From Ulvibacter algarum (GTDB lineage: Bacteria > Bacteroidota > Bacteroidia > Flavobacteriales > Flavobacteriaceae), in NCBI GenBank assembly GCA_947488905.1, contig CANLBJ010000001.1, forward strand, positions 310,001 through 374,000: a stretch of DNA of 64,000 bases. Reading direction: 5' to 3'. The first letter of the stretch is position 1, and every line of letters begins with the position of its first letter. Both the position numbers and the translations under genes were made by a program. The notes under the pieces are model-generated. The model had not been told where the DNA came from, did not search any database, and saw only the letters and a list, made by a program, of their open reading frames with translations. This document shows, piece by piece, positions 16,699-25,489 of this stretch.

Positions 16699-17668
16699 TT
16701 GCGATAGGGAGGTATTTATTTACTAGCCAAATAACAGGTATGATAAGCGCAATCTGGCAGATGGATAACGCTATTTTTTCTATTTCGGTAAACTGAAAAA
16801 CTGTCATACCAAAGATTAAAAGTAATACTAGTTTTATTACTGTTAGCGCTCTTAAATGTGTTGCAAGAATCACTATACTATTATTACCTAAGTAGCCCAA
16901 AGGTTTAAAAATGGGTATCATTTTAAAAAACAAAACGTAAGCAATACTACCACATAAACCACTTATAAAGAAAAATAATTCTGTACCATAAATAGAGCGA
17001 TACATATCAATTTTTTCTGTGTTTAAATAAAAGAAAAGTATGTGTATTGTAAAGAGAATAAAAAACAACCACAGGCTATTCTTTTTATCAATGTTAACAA
17101 TTGTAGGTTTTATTAACTGCCCTATACTATAAAAAGAGATTGCTACTAGAGCCACATCAATGCTCCACGGTAAATTAATACCAACTAATGAAGACCATAA
17201 AAAACCAATAATAACAAGTATTACAGTTGTAATGTGTAATAGTAGTTTAGATTTTATTTTTCTAATTAACCCAAAGAATACATACACAAGAAAGATGCAA
17301 GGTAAAAACCAAAGTGGAATACCCCAGTCCATAAATTGTTGACCCCCTTGTGAATAAAAGATACCAATAAAGTTATCAACTGGCGACAGTACAATCTCAG
17401 AGCTGTCTCCATAATGACGCCCTACAAAAAACCAAAAAAGATACAATAATGTGGCCCATATAAAATAAGGTACAAGTATCATCTTTGCTCGCTTAATAGT
17501 CCCTTTAACAGTAATCTGCTCTGGGTGAAACATACCAGCAATAAAGAAAAATAAAGGCACGTGAAAACTATAAATATAGGGCTCAATGGTGGGGAAGTTA
17601 TGCCCCCATACAACCAAGAAGATTGAAAACCCTCTTGCTTGATCAATCCATTGTAACCGTTTATCCAT
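16676..17668 (-). CDS. acyltransferase family 3 membrane protein
   Basis: 330 residues with about ten membrane helices. The N-terminal block (WIDQARGFSIFLVVWGHN, then FHVPLFFFIAGMFH) contains the Arg and His pattern of the acyltransferase_3 family (OafA/WecH/NodX type). These enzymes O-acetylate or otherwise acylate surface sugars. It follows glnS by 14 bases on the same strand and precedes the phosphoethanolamine-transferase-like gene with overlap. The operon order glnS-acyltransferase-transferase is seen directly; functional coupling of the last two is inferred. Confidence 0.85.
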   Translation of the reverse strand: MDKRLQWIDQARGFSIFLVVWGHNFPTIEPYIYSFHVPLFFFIAGMFHPEQITVKGTIKRAKMILVPYFIWATLLYLFWFFVGRHYGDSSEIVLSPVDNFIGIFYSQGGQQFMDWGIPLWFLPCIFLVYVFFGLIRKIKSKLLLHITTVILVIIGFLWSSLVGINLPWSIDVALVAISFYSIGQLIKPTIVNIDKKNSLWLFFILFTIHILFFYLNTEKIDMYRSIYGTELFFFISGLCGSIAYVLFFKMIPIFKPLGYLGNNSIVILATHLRALTVIKLVLLLIFGMTVFQFTEIEKIALSICQIALIIPVIWLVNKYLPIANGMVKKK

Positions 17669-17681
17669 ATAATTTATGTGA

Positions 17682-19364
17682 TTATTGATCTAATTTTGCC
17701 CAAGAATCACGAAGCCCTACAGTCTTGTTAAAAACCATTTTTTCTGGAGTAGAATCTTTATCTACAACAAAATAACCAAGACGTTGAAACTGCATTTTTT
17801 CTTCTACCTGTCTTTCTTTTAAACTAGGCTCTGCATAAGCAGTTATTACTTCTAGTGAGTTAGGGTTTACAAACTCCATAAAGTCTTTCTCTTTATCTGT
17901 ATCTGGTGATGCTACAGTAAAAAGACGATCATATAAACGTACTTCTATCTCTAGAGCATCTTTTATAGAAACCCAGTGAAGTGTACCTTTTACTTTACGC
18001 ATAGAAGCTTCTGTACCGCTACCACTAAGACTATCTGGATCATAAGTACAGTGTATTTCTGTTACCTCTCCATTTTCATCTTTAATGCAGCTTTCTGCTT
18101 TTATTATATATGCATTTTTAAGACGCACTTCTTTACCAAGCTTTAATCTAAAAAATTTCTTGTTTGCTTCTTCTCTAAAGTCTTCTTTCTCAATATAAAT
18201 CTCACGTGAAAAAGGAACTTTTGTAGAGCCAGCTGTCTCATCTGCTTGATTATTTTCAGACTCTAGCCATTCTGTTTCTCCTTCTGGATAGTTAGTGATT
18301 ACCACTTTTACAGGATCTAAAACCGCCATCACACGATCTGCAGTTTTATTAAGATCTTCACGAATACTAAACTCTAAACGAGAAACATCTATTAAATTAT
18401 CTCTTTTACCTACACCTATTCCGTCTGCAAAATTTCTAATAGCTGCTGCTGTATAACCTCTTCTTCTTAAACCAGAAATAGTAGGCATTCTTGGGTCATC
18501 CCAGCTTTGTACCACACCATCTTCTACTAATCTTGCCAGTTTACGTTTACTAACAACAGTGTGGCTTAAATTTCTTCTTGCAAACTCACGTTGTTTAGGT
18601 CTTATTTTTTTAGGATCGTGTATTTGATCTAAAAACCAATCATATAATTCTCTGTGAGGTTTAAACTCAAGTGTACAAAAAGAGTGAGATACTTGTTCTA
18701 GGTAATCACTCTCACCGTGTGTCCAGTCATACATTGGGAAAATTTTCCAATCTGTTCCTGTTCTATGGTGATGCTTATGCAGTGTTCTGTACATTACAGG
18801 ATCACGCATTAACATATTTGTAGAAGCCATATCTATTTTTGCACGCAATACATGTGCTCCTTCTTCTGCTTCACCAGACTTCATTTGCTCAAATAAGGCT
18901 AAGTTTTCTTCTACAGTACGATCTCTATATGGGCTATTAGAACCCACAGCTGTAGGTGTTCCTTTTTGCTCACGCATAGCCTCAGATGTTTGAGAATCTA
19001 CGTATGCTTTACCTTCTTTAATTAACACAATTGCCCAGTCGTATAACTCCTGGAAGTAATCACTCGCATATAATTCATTCTCCCATTTATACCCTAACCA
19101 CTCTACATCACGCTTAATAGCGTCTACAAAACGTTGTTCTTCTTTTGCAGGATTAGTATCGTCAAATCTAAGATTTACAGGCGCATCATATTTAAGCCCT
19201 AATCCAAAATTAAGACAAATAGAAGAGGCATGACCTATGTGTAAATATCCATTAGGTTCTGGCGGAAAACGAAAACATAAATCTTCTTTTTTGTAAGATT
19301 CTTTTAAATCATCTTCTATAATTTGCTCAATAAAATTGAGTGATTCTTTTTCTTCTTCGCTCAT
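17682..19364 (-). CDS. glnS: glutamine--tRNA ligase
   Basis: Class I synthetase charging tRNA-Gln, 560 residues, normal length. The ATP-site motif is PEPNGYLHIGHA and the KMSKS equivalent is VVSKRKL. DPRMPTISGLRRRGYT and the two-barrel anticodon domain are complete. Its presence makes a GatCAB-dependent route for Gln-tRNA unnecessary for this tRNA. It heads a likely operon with the acyltransferase and transferase genes downstream. The start is the only good Met, after a 294-base spacer shared with divergent folB. Confidence 0.97.
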   Translation of the reverse strand: MSEEEKESLNFIEQIIEDDLKESYKKEDLCFRFPPEPNGYLHIGHASSICLNFGLGLKYDAPVNLRFDDTNPAKEEQRFVDAIKRDVEWLGYKWENELYASDYFQELYDWAIVLIKEGKAYVDSQTSEAMREQKGTPTAVGSNSPYRDRTVEENLALFEQMKSGEAEEGAHVLRAKIDMASTNMLMRDPVMYRTLHKHHHRTGTDWKIFPMYDWTHGESDYLEQVSHSFCTLEFKPHRELYDWFLDQIHDPKKIRPKQREFARRNLSHTVVSKRKLARLVEDGVVQSWDDPRMPTISGLRRRGYTAAAIRNFADGIGVGKRDNLIDVSRLEFSIREDLNKTADRVMAVLDPVKVVITNYPEGETEWLESENNQADETAGSTKVPFSREIYIEKEDFREEANKKFFRLKLGKEVRLKNAYIIKAESCIKDENGEVTEIHCTYDPDSLSGSGTEASMRKVKGTLHWVSIKDALEIEVRLYDRLFTVASPDTDKEKDFMEFVNPNSLEVITAYAEPSLKERQVEEKMQFQRLGYFVVDKDSTPEKMVFNKTVGLRDSWAKLDQ

Positions 19365-19549
19365 GATATGTTTTGTTTCGGGCCTTCGGTACTATTTTTT
19401 AATATAGAAACATTGCTTCTTTATTAAAAAATCATTCAGGCACCTTTAATTATTATGTTTCATTTAAGATCCTTCTTTGCTGTTTATTAACAGACAATAG
19501 CTAGATATCTTAGATTGTTCTTTTGTTTATTATTTGGTTATTCCTTTTA

Positions 19550-19559
19550 CTTCGGAAAT
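19550..19559 (+). repeat. CTTCGGAAAT motif copy
   Basis: Exact copy in the glnS/folB spacer, five bases from the predicted glnS -7 element (19564-19571). The DnaA-box-like word TTATTAACA also occurs in this spacer at 19484-19492. Confidence 0.8.
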
Positions 19560-19563
19560 GTCA

Positions 19564-19571
19564 CAAATTTA
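19564..19571 (-). promoter_or_regulatory. possible glnS promoter, -7 element
   Basis: TAAATTTG on the minus strand matches TAnnTTTG but is about 200 bases upstream of glnS, so the leader would be long. A weaker call than the others. Confidence 0.35.
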
Positions 19572-19635
19572 CTTTTTGTGCTGTTAAATACTATTCTTCT
19601 AACTCAAGAAAAATAATACGCAAAGGTAAAAAAAG

Positions 19636-19643
19636 TATCTTTG
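19636..19643 (+). promoter_or_regulatory. predicted folB promoter, -7 element
   Basis: TATCTTTG, exact consensus, 16 bases before the folB ATG, so the transcript leader should be only a few bases long. Confidence 0.55.
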
Positions 19644-19658
19644 TGAAAAGTACTTACT

Positions 19659-20018
19659 ATGCATAGCATTCATTTAAAAAATATACGGGTTTTTACTAAC
19701 CACGGCTGCCTTATAGAAGAAGAGAAAATAGGGAGTGATTATCTAGTGAACTTACTAGTAGAAGCAGATCTTACTAAAGCAGCAAAAACAGATGAACTAG
19801 CAGACACTGTTGATTATGTTCACCTTAATAACATTGTGGTAGAAGAAATGAAAATACGCTCAAAACTATTAGAGCATGTTGCTCAACGTATTATAGACAG
19901 AGTACTAAAAGAGCTATCTATGGTTCAATTTGTTGAAATTTCAGTAGCAAAAATTAACCCACCTATAGGAGGTGATGTATCTGAAGTAGTGGTAACTATG
20001 GCAGAAAGCAGAGATTAA
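19659..20018 (+). CDS. folB: dihydroneopterin aldolase
   Basis: 119 residues, the usual length for this folate-pathway enzyme, which splits dihydroneopterin to 6-hydroxymethyl-dihydropterin and glycolaldehyde. The N-terminal IHLKNIRVFTNHGCLIEEE matches the family core (FxxHGxxxxE), VDYVHLNN holds the middle motif with Tyr, and a conserved KINPPIGGDV segment ends the protein. It is monocistronic and is followed by tRNA-Cys. The other folate genes are not in the window. Confidence 0.93.
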   Translation: MHSIHLKNIRVFTNHGCLIEEEKIGSDYLVNLLVEADLTKAAKTDELADTVDYVHLNNIVVEEMKIRSKLLEHVAQRIIDRVLKELSMVQFVEISVAKINPPIGGDVSEVVVTMAESRD

Positions 20019-20041
20019 ACTATATTTCTATTGTTTATTAC

Positions 20042-20073
20042 TTGCACATTATGTTTTGAAAAGTTTATATTTG
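20042..20073 (+). promoter_or_regulatory. predicted tRNA-Cys promoter
   Basis: TTG at 20042-20044 and TATATTTG at 20066-20073 are 21 bases apart and match the Bacteroidota -33/-7 pair. The mature tRNA begins 30 bases later. Confidence 0.6.
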
Positions 20074-20102
20074 CGCTCTGCTAAATTATTTTAGTAGAAA
20101 AG

Positions 20103-20173
20103 GGCGTCTTGGCCGAGCGGCTAGGCAGAGGTCTGCAAAACCTTGTACAGCGGTTCGAATCCGCTAGACGCCT
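20103..20173 (+). tRNA. tRNA-Cys (GCA)
   Basis: The acceptor arm GGCGTCT pairs with AGACGCC. The D-arm is GCCGAGCGGCTAGGC, the anticodon loop CTGCAAA gives GCA, and the T-arm contains GGTTCGAATCC. The discriminator base is T, as expected for tRNA-Cys. No CCA is encoded. Its own promoter precedes it and a hairpin terminator follows directly. Confidence 0.95.
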
Positions 20174-20177
20174 CAAC

Positions 20178-20208
20178 AAAACCTTCAGTGAAAACTGGAG
20201 GTTTTTTT
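20178..20208 (+). terminator. intrinsic terminator of tRNA-Cys
   Basis: The stem AACCTTCAGT/ACTGGAGGTT with a GAAA loop, one G-U pair and a run of seven T. Confidence 0.9.
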
Positions 20209-20257
20209 ATGTTTAAAAGTATTTGAAATACAGATACTTAATAAATAAAATGTAGAA

Positions 20258-20980
20258 TTATAAAGGATTCTCAACTGGAGGAATAGGCCTAACCTGTGTA
20301 GGATCTACCTCCTCTTGACCAGGTATTTTTTCAATTTCGGCATTTATTCTGTCTGGAAAAACACCTTGAAGTAATAAGAAAACACCAAAACCAGCTACAG
20401 ACAGACTCACCCATTGTTTAGTTTTATAACTAAAACGTGGAGTCATTTTATTTTTTAATCTTTTTGCTAATGTAATTTTTACAAGGTCTGTAAGTATAAA
20501 AGAGACCATTACTGTAATTAAAAAGTAGATTACACCATACTCACCACTGGTTCTTGTATTTGCAATAATAATGATACCTATCCATCCTGCTAGAACACCA
20601 AAGTTTATAAAATTAAGAAAAAAACCTTTTAAAAATAAACTCCCAAAATTCTGTTTTACACTTACTGCAGAGTGCTCACGCACAATTTTATAAATTGCTT
20701 TTTTATTTTTTAAGTAAGAAATAACACCATAAGCTATTAATACACCTCCTCCAAAAATGAGTAGGGCAGGATCATCTTTTACACGATCTAATAATTTACT
20801 TGTGCTAAAATATGCGATTAAAATAAAGACAACATCTGCAAACATTGCCCCAGAGTCAAAGACAACTCCCGCTTTAAAACCTTTATTTATACTAGTTTCA
20901 ATAAGAGTAAAGAAGACAGGTCCAACCATAAAGGCTAGAATAAATCCTGAAATTACTGCACTACCAAAACCGTCAAACAT
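20258..20980 (-). CDS. LysE/RhtB-type exporter
   Basis: 240 residues with six membrane helices. The N-terminal helix pattern SGFILAFMVGPVFFTLIETS, with the conserved Gly-Pro, is the hallmark of the LysE family of amino-acid exporters. The substrate cannot be deduced. The C-terminal 30 residues form a soluble, proline-rich tail (VDPTQVRPIPPVENPL) beyond the usual family end. It lies on the minus strand, 56 bases before the head-GIN gene on the same strand, so an operon is possible. Confidence 0.85.
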   Translation of the reverse strand: MFDGFGSAVISGFILAFMVGPVFFTLIETSINKGFKAGVVFDSGAMFADVVFILIAYFSTSKLLDRVKDDPALLIFGGGVLIAYGVISYLKNKKAIYKIVREHSAVSVKQNFGSLFLKGFFLNFINFGVLAGWIGIIIIANTRTSGEYGVIYFLITVMVSFILTDLVKITLAKRLKNKMTPRFSYKTKQWVSLSVAGFGVFLLLQGVFPDRINAEIEKIPGQEEVDPTQVRPIPPVENPL

Positions 20981-21036
20981 AGTCTGTAAAAGTACAGAAA
21001 AGTTTACGTTTTAAAGATTCTATAAAAATTTATTGA

Positions 21037-21708
21037 TTAGTCAACTACGTGAATACTCCCACCTGCAAAGCGCTTCTTCTTTAACTTTGAAGGATTACCG
21101 TGTATATAAACATCACCTCCTGCTGTTACCTTAACATCTGCTTTATCTGTAGCATAAATTTGTGCTTCTCCAGCTGCTGTTATTCTAACGGTAGTATCTT
21201 TTGTTTTAAGATTTTCGCCTTCAAAAATACCACCAGTATTGATCTTAATGTCTTGAATTTTTGCAAAACCATTTACCTCAATAATACCACCTGTTACCGC
21301 TTTCATTTTTGCATAATCTACTTTTATTGCTGCAATAATACGACCTCCTTCTTGTACACGTAATTCTATTTTATCTTGTGTAATTACCTCATTTGCAGTA
21401 ACTCTTGTACCTTCATTTGCATCTATAACATCTATGTTTTTAGCATACACTTCTACATAAGTATCTTCACCTCTAAAACGTTTATCGCTGTGCATTCTAA
21501 TTTTTAAAACGCCGTCATCATTGATAATTTTAATATCATTTGCATTATCACCTCTTACAATTACTTTGTTTTCATCTGCTTGAACTAGACGTACAAATAC
21601 AAGATCAAAAACTTTAAGCTCAGAAAAATCTCCCACATCTTTTGTGATCTCTTGTGCCGAAATATTAAAACTAAATGCAACTGCTAGTAAAAAGAAAAAT
21701 GTTCTCAT
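21037..21708 (-). CDS. head-GIN domain (DUF2807) exported protein
   Basis: 223 residues. A signal peptide (MRTFFFLLAVAFSFNISAQ) is followed by a right-handed beta-solenoid of the DUF2807/head-GIN type, with repeated short strands (VRITAAGEAQIYATDKA, VKVTAGGDVYIHG). Proteins of this family are exported in Bacteroidota; some sit on the surface as adhesin heads, others have unknown roles. Length is typical. The spacer before it, toward rnr, carries an inverted pair of the GAGYGCAGTCRA repeat. Confidence 0.8.
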   Translation of the reverse strand: MRTFFFLLAVAFSFNISAQEITKDVGDFSELKVFDLVFVRLVQADENKVIVRGDNANDIKIINDDGVLKIRMHSDKRFRGEDTYVEVYAKNIDVIDANEGTRVTANEVITQDKIELRVQEGGRIIAAIKVDYAKMKAVTGGIIEVNGFAKIQDIKINTGGIFEGENLKTKDTTVRITAAGEAQIYATDKADVKVTAGGDVYIHGNPSKLKKKRFAGGSIHVVD

Positions 21709-21771
21709 AATATTATGTTTTTATTAAAGAGTGGGAATATTTTGTATTGTTACAGTTTTTATAAAAAAAAC

Positions 21772-21830
21772 AGTTTGAGTGCAGTCGAAGATAATAATCT
21801 TCAATAATTATTTTGACTGCGCTCAACCTG
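21772..21830. repeat. inverted pair of the GAGYGCAGTCRA repeat
   Basis: GAGTGCAGTCGAAG (21777-21790) faces TTGACTGCGCTCAAC (21813-21827) across 22 bases, forming an imperfect hairpin in the spacer between rnr and the head-GIN gene. The core is also found at 1969 and 26991. It could act as a terminator or as a REP-like element. Confidence 0.6.
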
Positions 21831-21864
21831 ACAAGGTTATTATATTAAAATAGCCTTTATTAAT

Positions 21865-24093
21865 CTACTCCTTAGGCCCCAACATCGTAAAGTCTAAATG
21901 CTTTCTTGCAAGATCTGCATTTTTCACTTTTACAATAACTTCATCACCAAGGGTATATTTTATGTGGTTTTTTCTACCCACTACTGCAAAATCTTCTTTA
22001 ATAAACTCATAGCTATCATCTTGCATGTCCTGAATACGCACCATTCCTTCACATTTATTAGAAACAATCTCTACATAGATTCCCCATTCTGTTACACCAC
22101 TTATTACACCTACAAACTCTTCATCTTGGTGATCTTTCATGTATTTGATTTGCATATACTTTATGCTTTCTCTTTCTGCTTTTGAAGCTAAGATTTCCAT
22201 ATCTGTGCAATGCTTACAGTTCTCCTCAAAAACATCTTCTTTTGCAGACTCTTTATTATCAAGGTATCGTTGCAATAGTCTGTGTACCATTACATCTGGG
22301 TACCTACGTATAGGTGATGTAAAGTGTGAGTAATAATCAAATGCAAGCCCGTAATGCCCTATATTATTTGTAGTATACACCGCTTTACTCATACTACGTA
22401 TGGCAAGTGTGTCTATTAAGTTTTGTTCTTTTTTACCTACCACATCACTTAATAATTGATTTAAAGATTGTGAAGTAGACTTCTTATCGCGGGTATCCAT
22501 TTTGTAACCAAACTGCTTTATCAAGTTTTCAAGAGCAGCTATCTTTTCATCATCCGGCTCATCGTGTACACGATATACAAAAGTCTTTTTAGGATTTTGT
22601 TTTCCTATAAAAGCAGCAACACTTCTGTTAGCAAGTAACATAAACTCTTCAATAAGTTTATTAGCGTCTTTACTCTCTTTAAAGTAAACACCCTCTGGAT
22701 TTGCTTCTTCGTCTAAAATGAATTTTACTTCCACTTTATCAAAAGAAATCGCTCCATTGTTCATTCTTGCCTTTCTAAGAATTTTTGCCAGACGATCCAT
22801 TTCTAAAATAGCTTTGGCAATTGGTTTTTCAACCTGGTACTCTTTATCGGTAATTGATATTTTAGAAGTTATTGTGGTATTTAATTTTGCTCCCTCCTTG
22901 ATATCATCTGGGTGGTTGTTTTCTATAATTAACTGCGCTTCTTCATAAGCAAAACGAGCGTCACTATACGTTACGGTTCTACCAAACCATTCTTTAACAA
23001 CTTCTGCATTTTTATCCATCTCAAACACGGCAGAAAAAGTATATTTCTCTTCGTGAGGTCTTAATGAACAAGCACCGTTACTTAAAATTTCTGGAAGCAT
23101 AGGTACAACTCTGTCAACTAAATAGACTGAGGTTGCACGCTCAAAAGCTTCATCATCAAGTATAGTACCTTCTTTAAGATAATGAGAGACATCTGCAATA
23201 TGAATTCCTATTTCATAATTACCATTTTCTAGTTCGGTAAATGATAAGGCATCATCAAAATCTTTAGCATCTTTTGGGTCAATGGTAAAGGTTAAATCTT
23301 TACGCATATCGCGACGTTTTGCAATTTCCGAAGCATGTATTTTAGTGTCAATCTTATTTGCATACTCCTCAACTTCTGCCGGGAACTCATACGGTAAACC
23401 GTATTGTGCAAGAATACTATGTATTTCTGTATTATGCTCGCCTGGCATACCAAGGCTTTTAATCACGTTACCATTAGGCGAATCTGCTTTTTCTGGCCAG
23501 TCTATAATCTCTACAAGAACCCGTTCTCCTTGTTGTGCTCCGTTAATATTGCTTTTATGTACAAAGATATCTGTGTACATTTTATGATCGTTCATCTCTA
23601 CAAAGGCAAACCTGTCTTGAATGTTAATAGTACCAACAAATTCTGTTTTTTTACGCTCTATTATTTTAGTGATTTCGCCTTCGCTTTTACCACCTCTTTT
23701 GCGTTTATATACATACACCTCTACGGTATCACCGTTAAGTGCTTTGTTAAGATTTTTGTTTTTAACTAGAATATCATCTTCTAGTTCGTCAACAATAATA
23801 TACCCTTGACCTCTACCCGCAATATCTACACGACCGGTGTAATAGTTTTGGTTTGGGGTTAAAATATATTTACCTCTATCTATTTCTTGTATTTCTTTAG
23901 ACCCTTGAAGTTCTTTTAAAATTTTTATAATTTGATTACGACTATTTGCATCATCAAGATCTAATAATGCCGCAATCTGTTTATAATTAAAAGGTTTTGA
24001 GTGGTCTTTACGTAGTATTGCTATTATCTTATCTGATAGCCCGTTAATCGTTTTTGATTTTTTTCTACCAAACGATTGTTTTTTTCTTTTCAT
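21865..24093 (-). CDS. rnr: ribonuclease R
   Basis: 3'-5' exoribonuclease of the RNB family that degrades structured RNA. 742 residues from the ATG at 24091-24093. An in-frame ATG at 24139-24141 would add 16 residues and cannot be excluded. The order is an N-terminal winged-helix (about 10-75), two cold-shock-type domains, the RNB catalytic core with the Asp cluster in DPKDAKDFDDALSF, YCHFTSPIRRYPD-like SHFTSPIRRYPDVMVHR, and a C-terminal S1 domain (FVGVISGVTEWGIYVE). One CTTCGGAAAT copy (23324-23333) lies inside. Divergent from rpiB across the candidate origin. Confidence 0.95.
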   Translation of the reverse strand: MKRKKQSFGRKKSKTINGLSDKIIAILRKDHSKPFNYKQIAALLDLDDANSRNQIIKILKELQGSKEIQEIDRGKYILTPNQNYYTGRVDIAGRGQGYIIVDELEDDILVKNKNLNKALNGDTVEVYVYKRKRGGKSEGEITKIIERKKTEFVGTINIQDRFAFVEMNDHKMYTDIFVHKSNINGAQQGERVLVEIIDWPEKADSPNGNVIKSLGMPGEHNTEIHSILAQYGLPYEFPAEVEEYANKIDTKIHASEIAKRRDMRKDLTFTIDPKDAKDFDDALSFTELENGNYEIGIHIADVSHYLKEGTILDDEAFERATSVYLVDRVVPMLPEILSNGACSLRPHEEKYTFSAVFEMDKNAEVVKEWFGRTVTYSDARFAYEEAQLIIENNHPDDIKEGAKLNTTITSKISITDKEYQVEKPIAKAILEMDRLAKILRKARMNNGAISFDKVEVKFILDEEANPEGVYFKESKDANKLIEEFMLLANRSVAAFIGKQNPKKTFVYRVHDEPDDEKIAALENLIKQFGYKMDTRDKKSTSQSLNQLLSDVVGKKEQNLIDTLAIRSMSKAVYTTNNIGHYGLAFDYYSHFTSPIRRYPDVMVHRLLQRYLDNKESAKEDVFEENCKHCTDMEILASKAERESIKYMQIKYMKDHQDEEFVGVISGVTEWGIYVEIVSNKCEGMVRIQDMQDDSYEFIKEDFAVVGRKNHIKYTLGDEVIVKVKNADLARKHLDFTMLGPKE

Positions 24094-24269
24094 ATATGTG
24101 CCCACCGTTGTGGGATATTTTTTCTGGTGCTCGTTAATCATGAGCTACCTATTTAATTTATTTTTCTTAAAAGTAATTGATTTTTTTTGTTCGGGACCGA
24201 ACTAGAATTCACGTGAAGAAGATTTAAAATAAGTGTTATTCTATTTAAATCAATCTATTAAGACTGGTG

Positions 24270-24277
24270 CAAAGCTA
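24270..24277 (-). promoter_or_regulatory. predicted rnr promoter, -7 element
   Basis: TAGCTTTG on the minus strand, exact TAnnTTTG, about 130-180 bases before the possible rnr starts. Confidence 0.4.
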
Positions 24278-24364
24278 CACTTTTAATATTTAACAGATGT
24301 TATATTTACGTTAAGTGCTTTAAAAGAGGGGTTTAGTTGCTTATTAAAATGACCTTTATTTTTA

Positions 24365-24374
24365 CTTCGGAAAT
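24365..24374 (+). repeat. CTTCGGAAAT motif copy
   Basis: Exact copy inside the candidate origin spacer. Confidence 0.8.
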
Positions 24375-24935
24375 ATGCTGGGGTTAATAATTCTAAAATC
24401 AATTTAATTTGAGAGTTATCACGGTTATCAACAAGCTATATAATAACATCTTTTTTCTTTTATAAATTTTAAAAATAAATGATGCTTATTATGGTATGTT
24501 AATAACGGGCATAACTTATTTAGCAAACTATAAGAAAAGTGATTTATTGAAAAGAGTTCTATGCTTATTAACAACTTATAAGTAGTGATTAGTATTGAAG
24601 CTTAATAGATTAACACATGCTATTAACAACTGTTCATAACCCATGTTGACAACACATTTTTAATAAGATTCTAAAATTTTAATGTTGGTAAGCGATCTTT
24701 TGATGCTCATAAGTAGACTAAAAATAGACGAGTTATTTTTTGCGTTTCTCAATTATAATTTGGCTGTAATTTTTAATTGGAATCTGCAAATTTTTCTATC
24801 ATTTTCGAACATATAAATATCAACAAACTTGTTAACCGAATTGTTAACTAGCCATTATCATAATGTTACCATTTATAAACTGCATTTTATCAAATGTAAA
24901 AAAGTAATACCTATATAGTTATTACATAATGTATT

Positions 24936-24943
24936 TATCTTTG
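24936..24943 (+). promoter_or_regulatory. predicted rpiB promoter, -7 element
   Basis: TATCTTTG, exact consensus, 16 bases before the rpiB ATG; leader expected to be very short. Confidence 0.55.
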
Positions 24944-24958
24944 TAAAAACACTTTATC

Positions 24959-25387
24959 ATGAAAATAGCCATCGGGAACGATCACGCAGGACCAGATTAT
25001 AAATTTGCCATTGTAAAATACCTAGAAGACCAAGGTCACGAGGTAGTAAATTTTGGAACAGATACATTAGATAGTGTAGATTACCCAGATTTTGCAAACC
25101 CTGTAGCAAAAGCCGTTAACGACGGTGAAGTACCTTACGGTATCTTAATTTGCGGAAGCGCAAATGGTGTAGCCATGACCGCAAATAAATACCCTAAAGT
25201 TCGTGCAGGTATTTGTTGGACAAAAGAGATCACAAGCTTAACGCGACAGCACAATGATGCAAACATTATTTGTATTCCGGCTCGTTATACTTCCATACCA
25301 CAGGCGGTAGGTATGGTAGAGACATTTTTAAACACCCCATTTGAAGGAGGTCGCCACCAGAATAGAGTGGATAAGATTTGTATGTAA
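24959..25387 (+). CDS. rpiB: ribose-5-phosphate isomerase B
   Basis: RpiB/LacA-family sugar phosphate isomerase of the pentose phosphate pathway, 142 residues, normal length. The N-terminal IAIGNDHAGPDYK binds phosphate, the catalytic Cys is Cys65 in ICGSANG, and TRQHNDANIICIPAR is the other conserved block. An allose-6-phosphate or galactose-6-phosphate isomerase is the alternative, but nothing around suggests that. It is transcribed away from rnr. A CTTCGGAAAT copy follows at 25421. Confidence 0.93.
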   Translation: MKIAIGNDHAGPDYKFAIVKYLEDQGHEVVNFGTDTLDSVDYPDFANPVAKAVNDGEVPYGILICGSANGVAMTANKYPKVRAGICWTKEITSLTRQHNDANIICIPARYTSIPQAVGMVETFLNTPFEGGRHQNRVDKICM

Positions 25388-25420
25388 AGTAATTATAGAT
25401 GTAAGATTTAGGGAGATTAA

Positions 25421-25430
25421 CTTCGGAAAT
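25421..25430 (+). repeat. CTTCGGAAAT motif copy
   Basis: Exact copy in the 102-base spacer between rpiB and the metal exporter gene. Confidence 0.8.
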
Positions 25431-25489
25431 TTTCATATTATTAAAATATCACTTTTATAGCAAAATACCACTGCTATTGAAAACTATAA

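Larger units (their letters stand above)
24094..24958. other. oriC: 865-base AT-rich noncoding region, candidate replication origin
   Basis: This is the longest gene-free stretch in the window, between divergent rnr and rpiB. DnaA-box-like words are frequent: TTATCAACA (24425-24433), TGTTAATAA (24497-24505, TTATTAACA inverted), TTATTAACA (24565-24573), CTATTAACA (24620-24628) and ATATCAACA (24817-24825). Tandem TTGTTAAC occurs at 24829 and 24841. None is a perfect TTATCCACA. AT tracts flank them. Two parS sites lie about 20 kb away, and gene strands tend to point away from this spot on the left side. The origin call is inference; GC-skew would decide. Confidence 0.45.

Noticed and set aside
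18203-24218. TCACGTGAA words near 18203 and 24210 as further parS sites
   Set aside because: Only the 8- to 9-base core matches; the flanking TGTT/AACA halves are missing.
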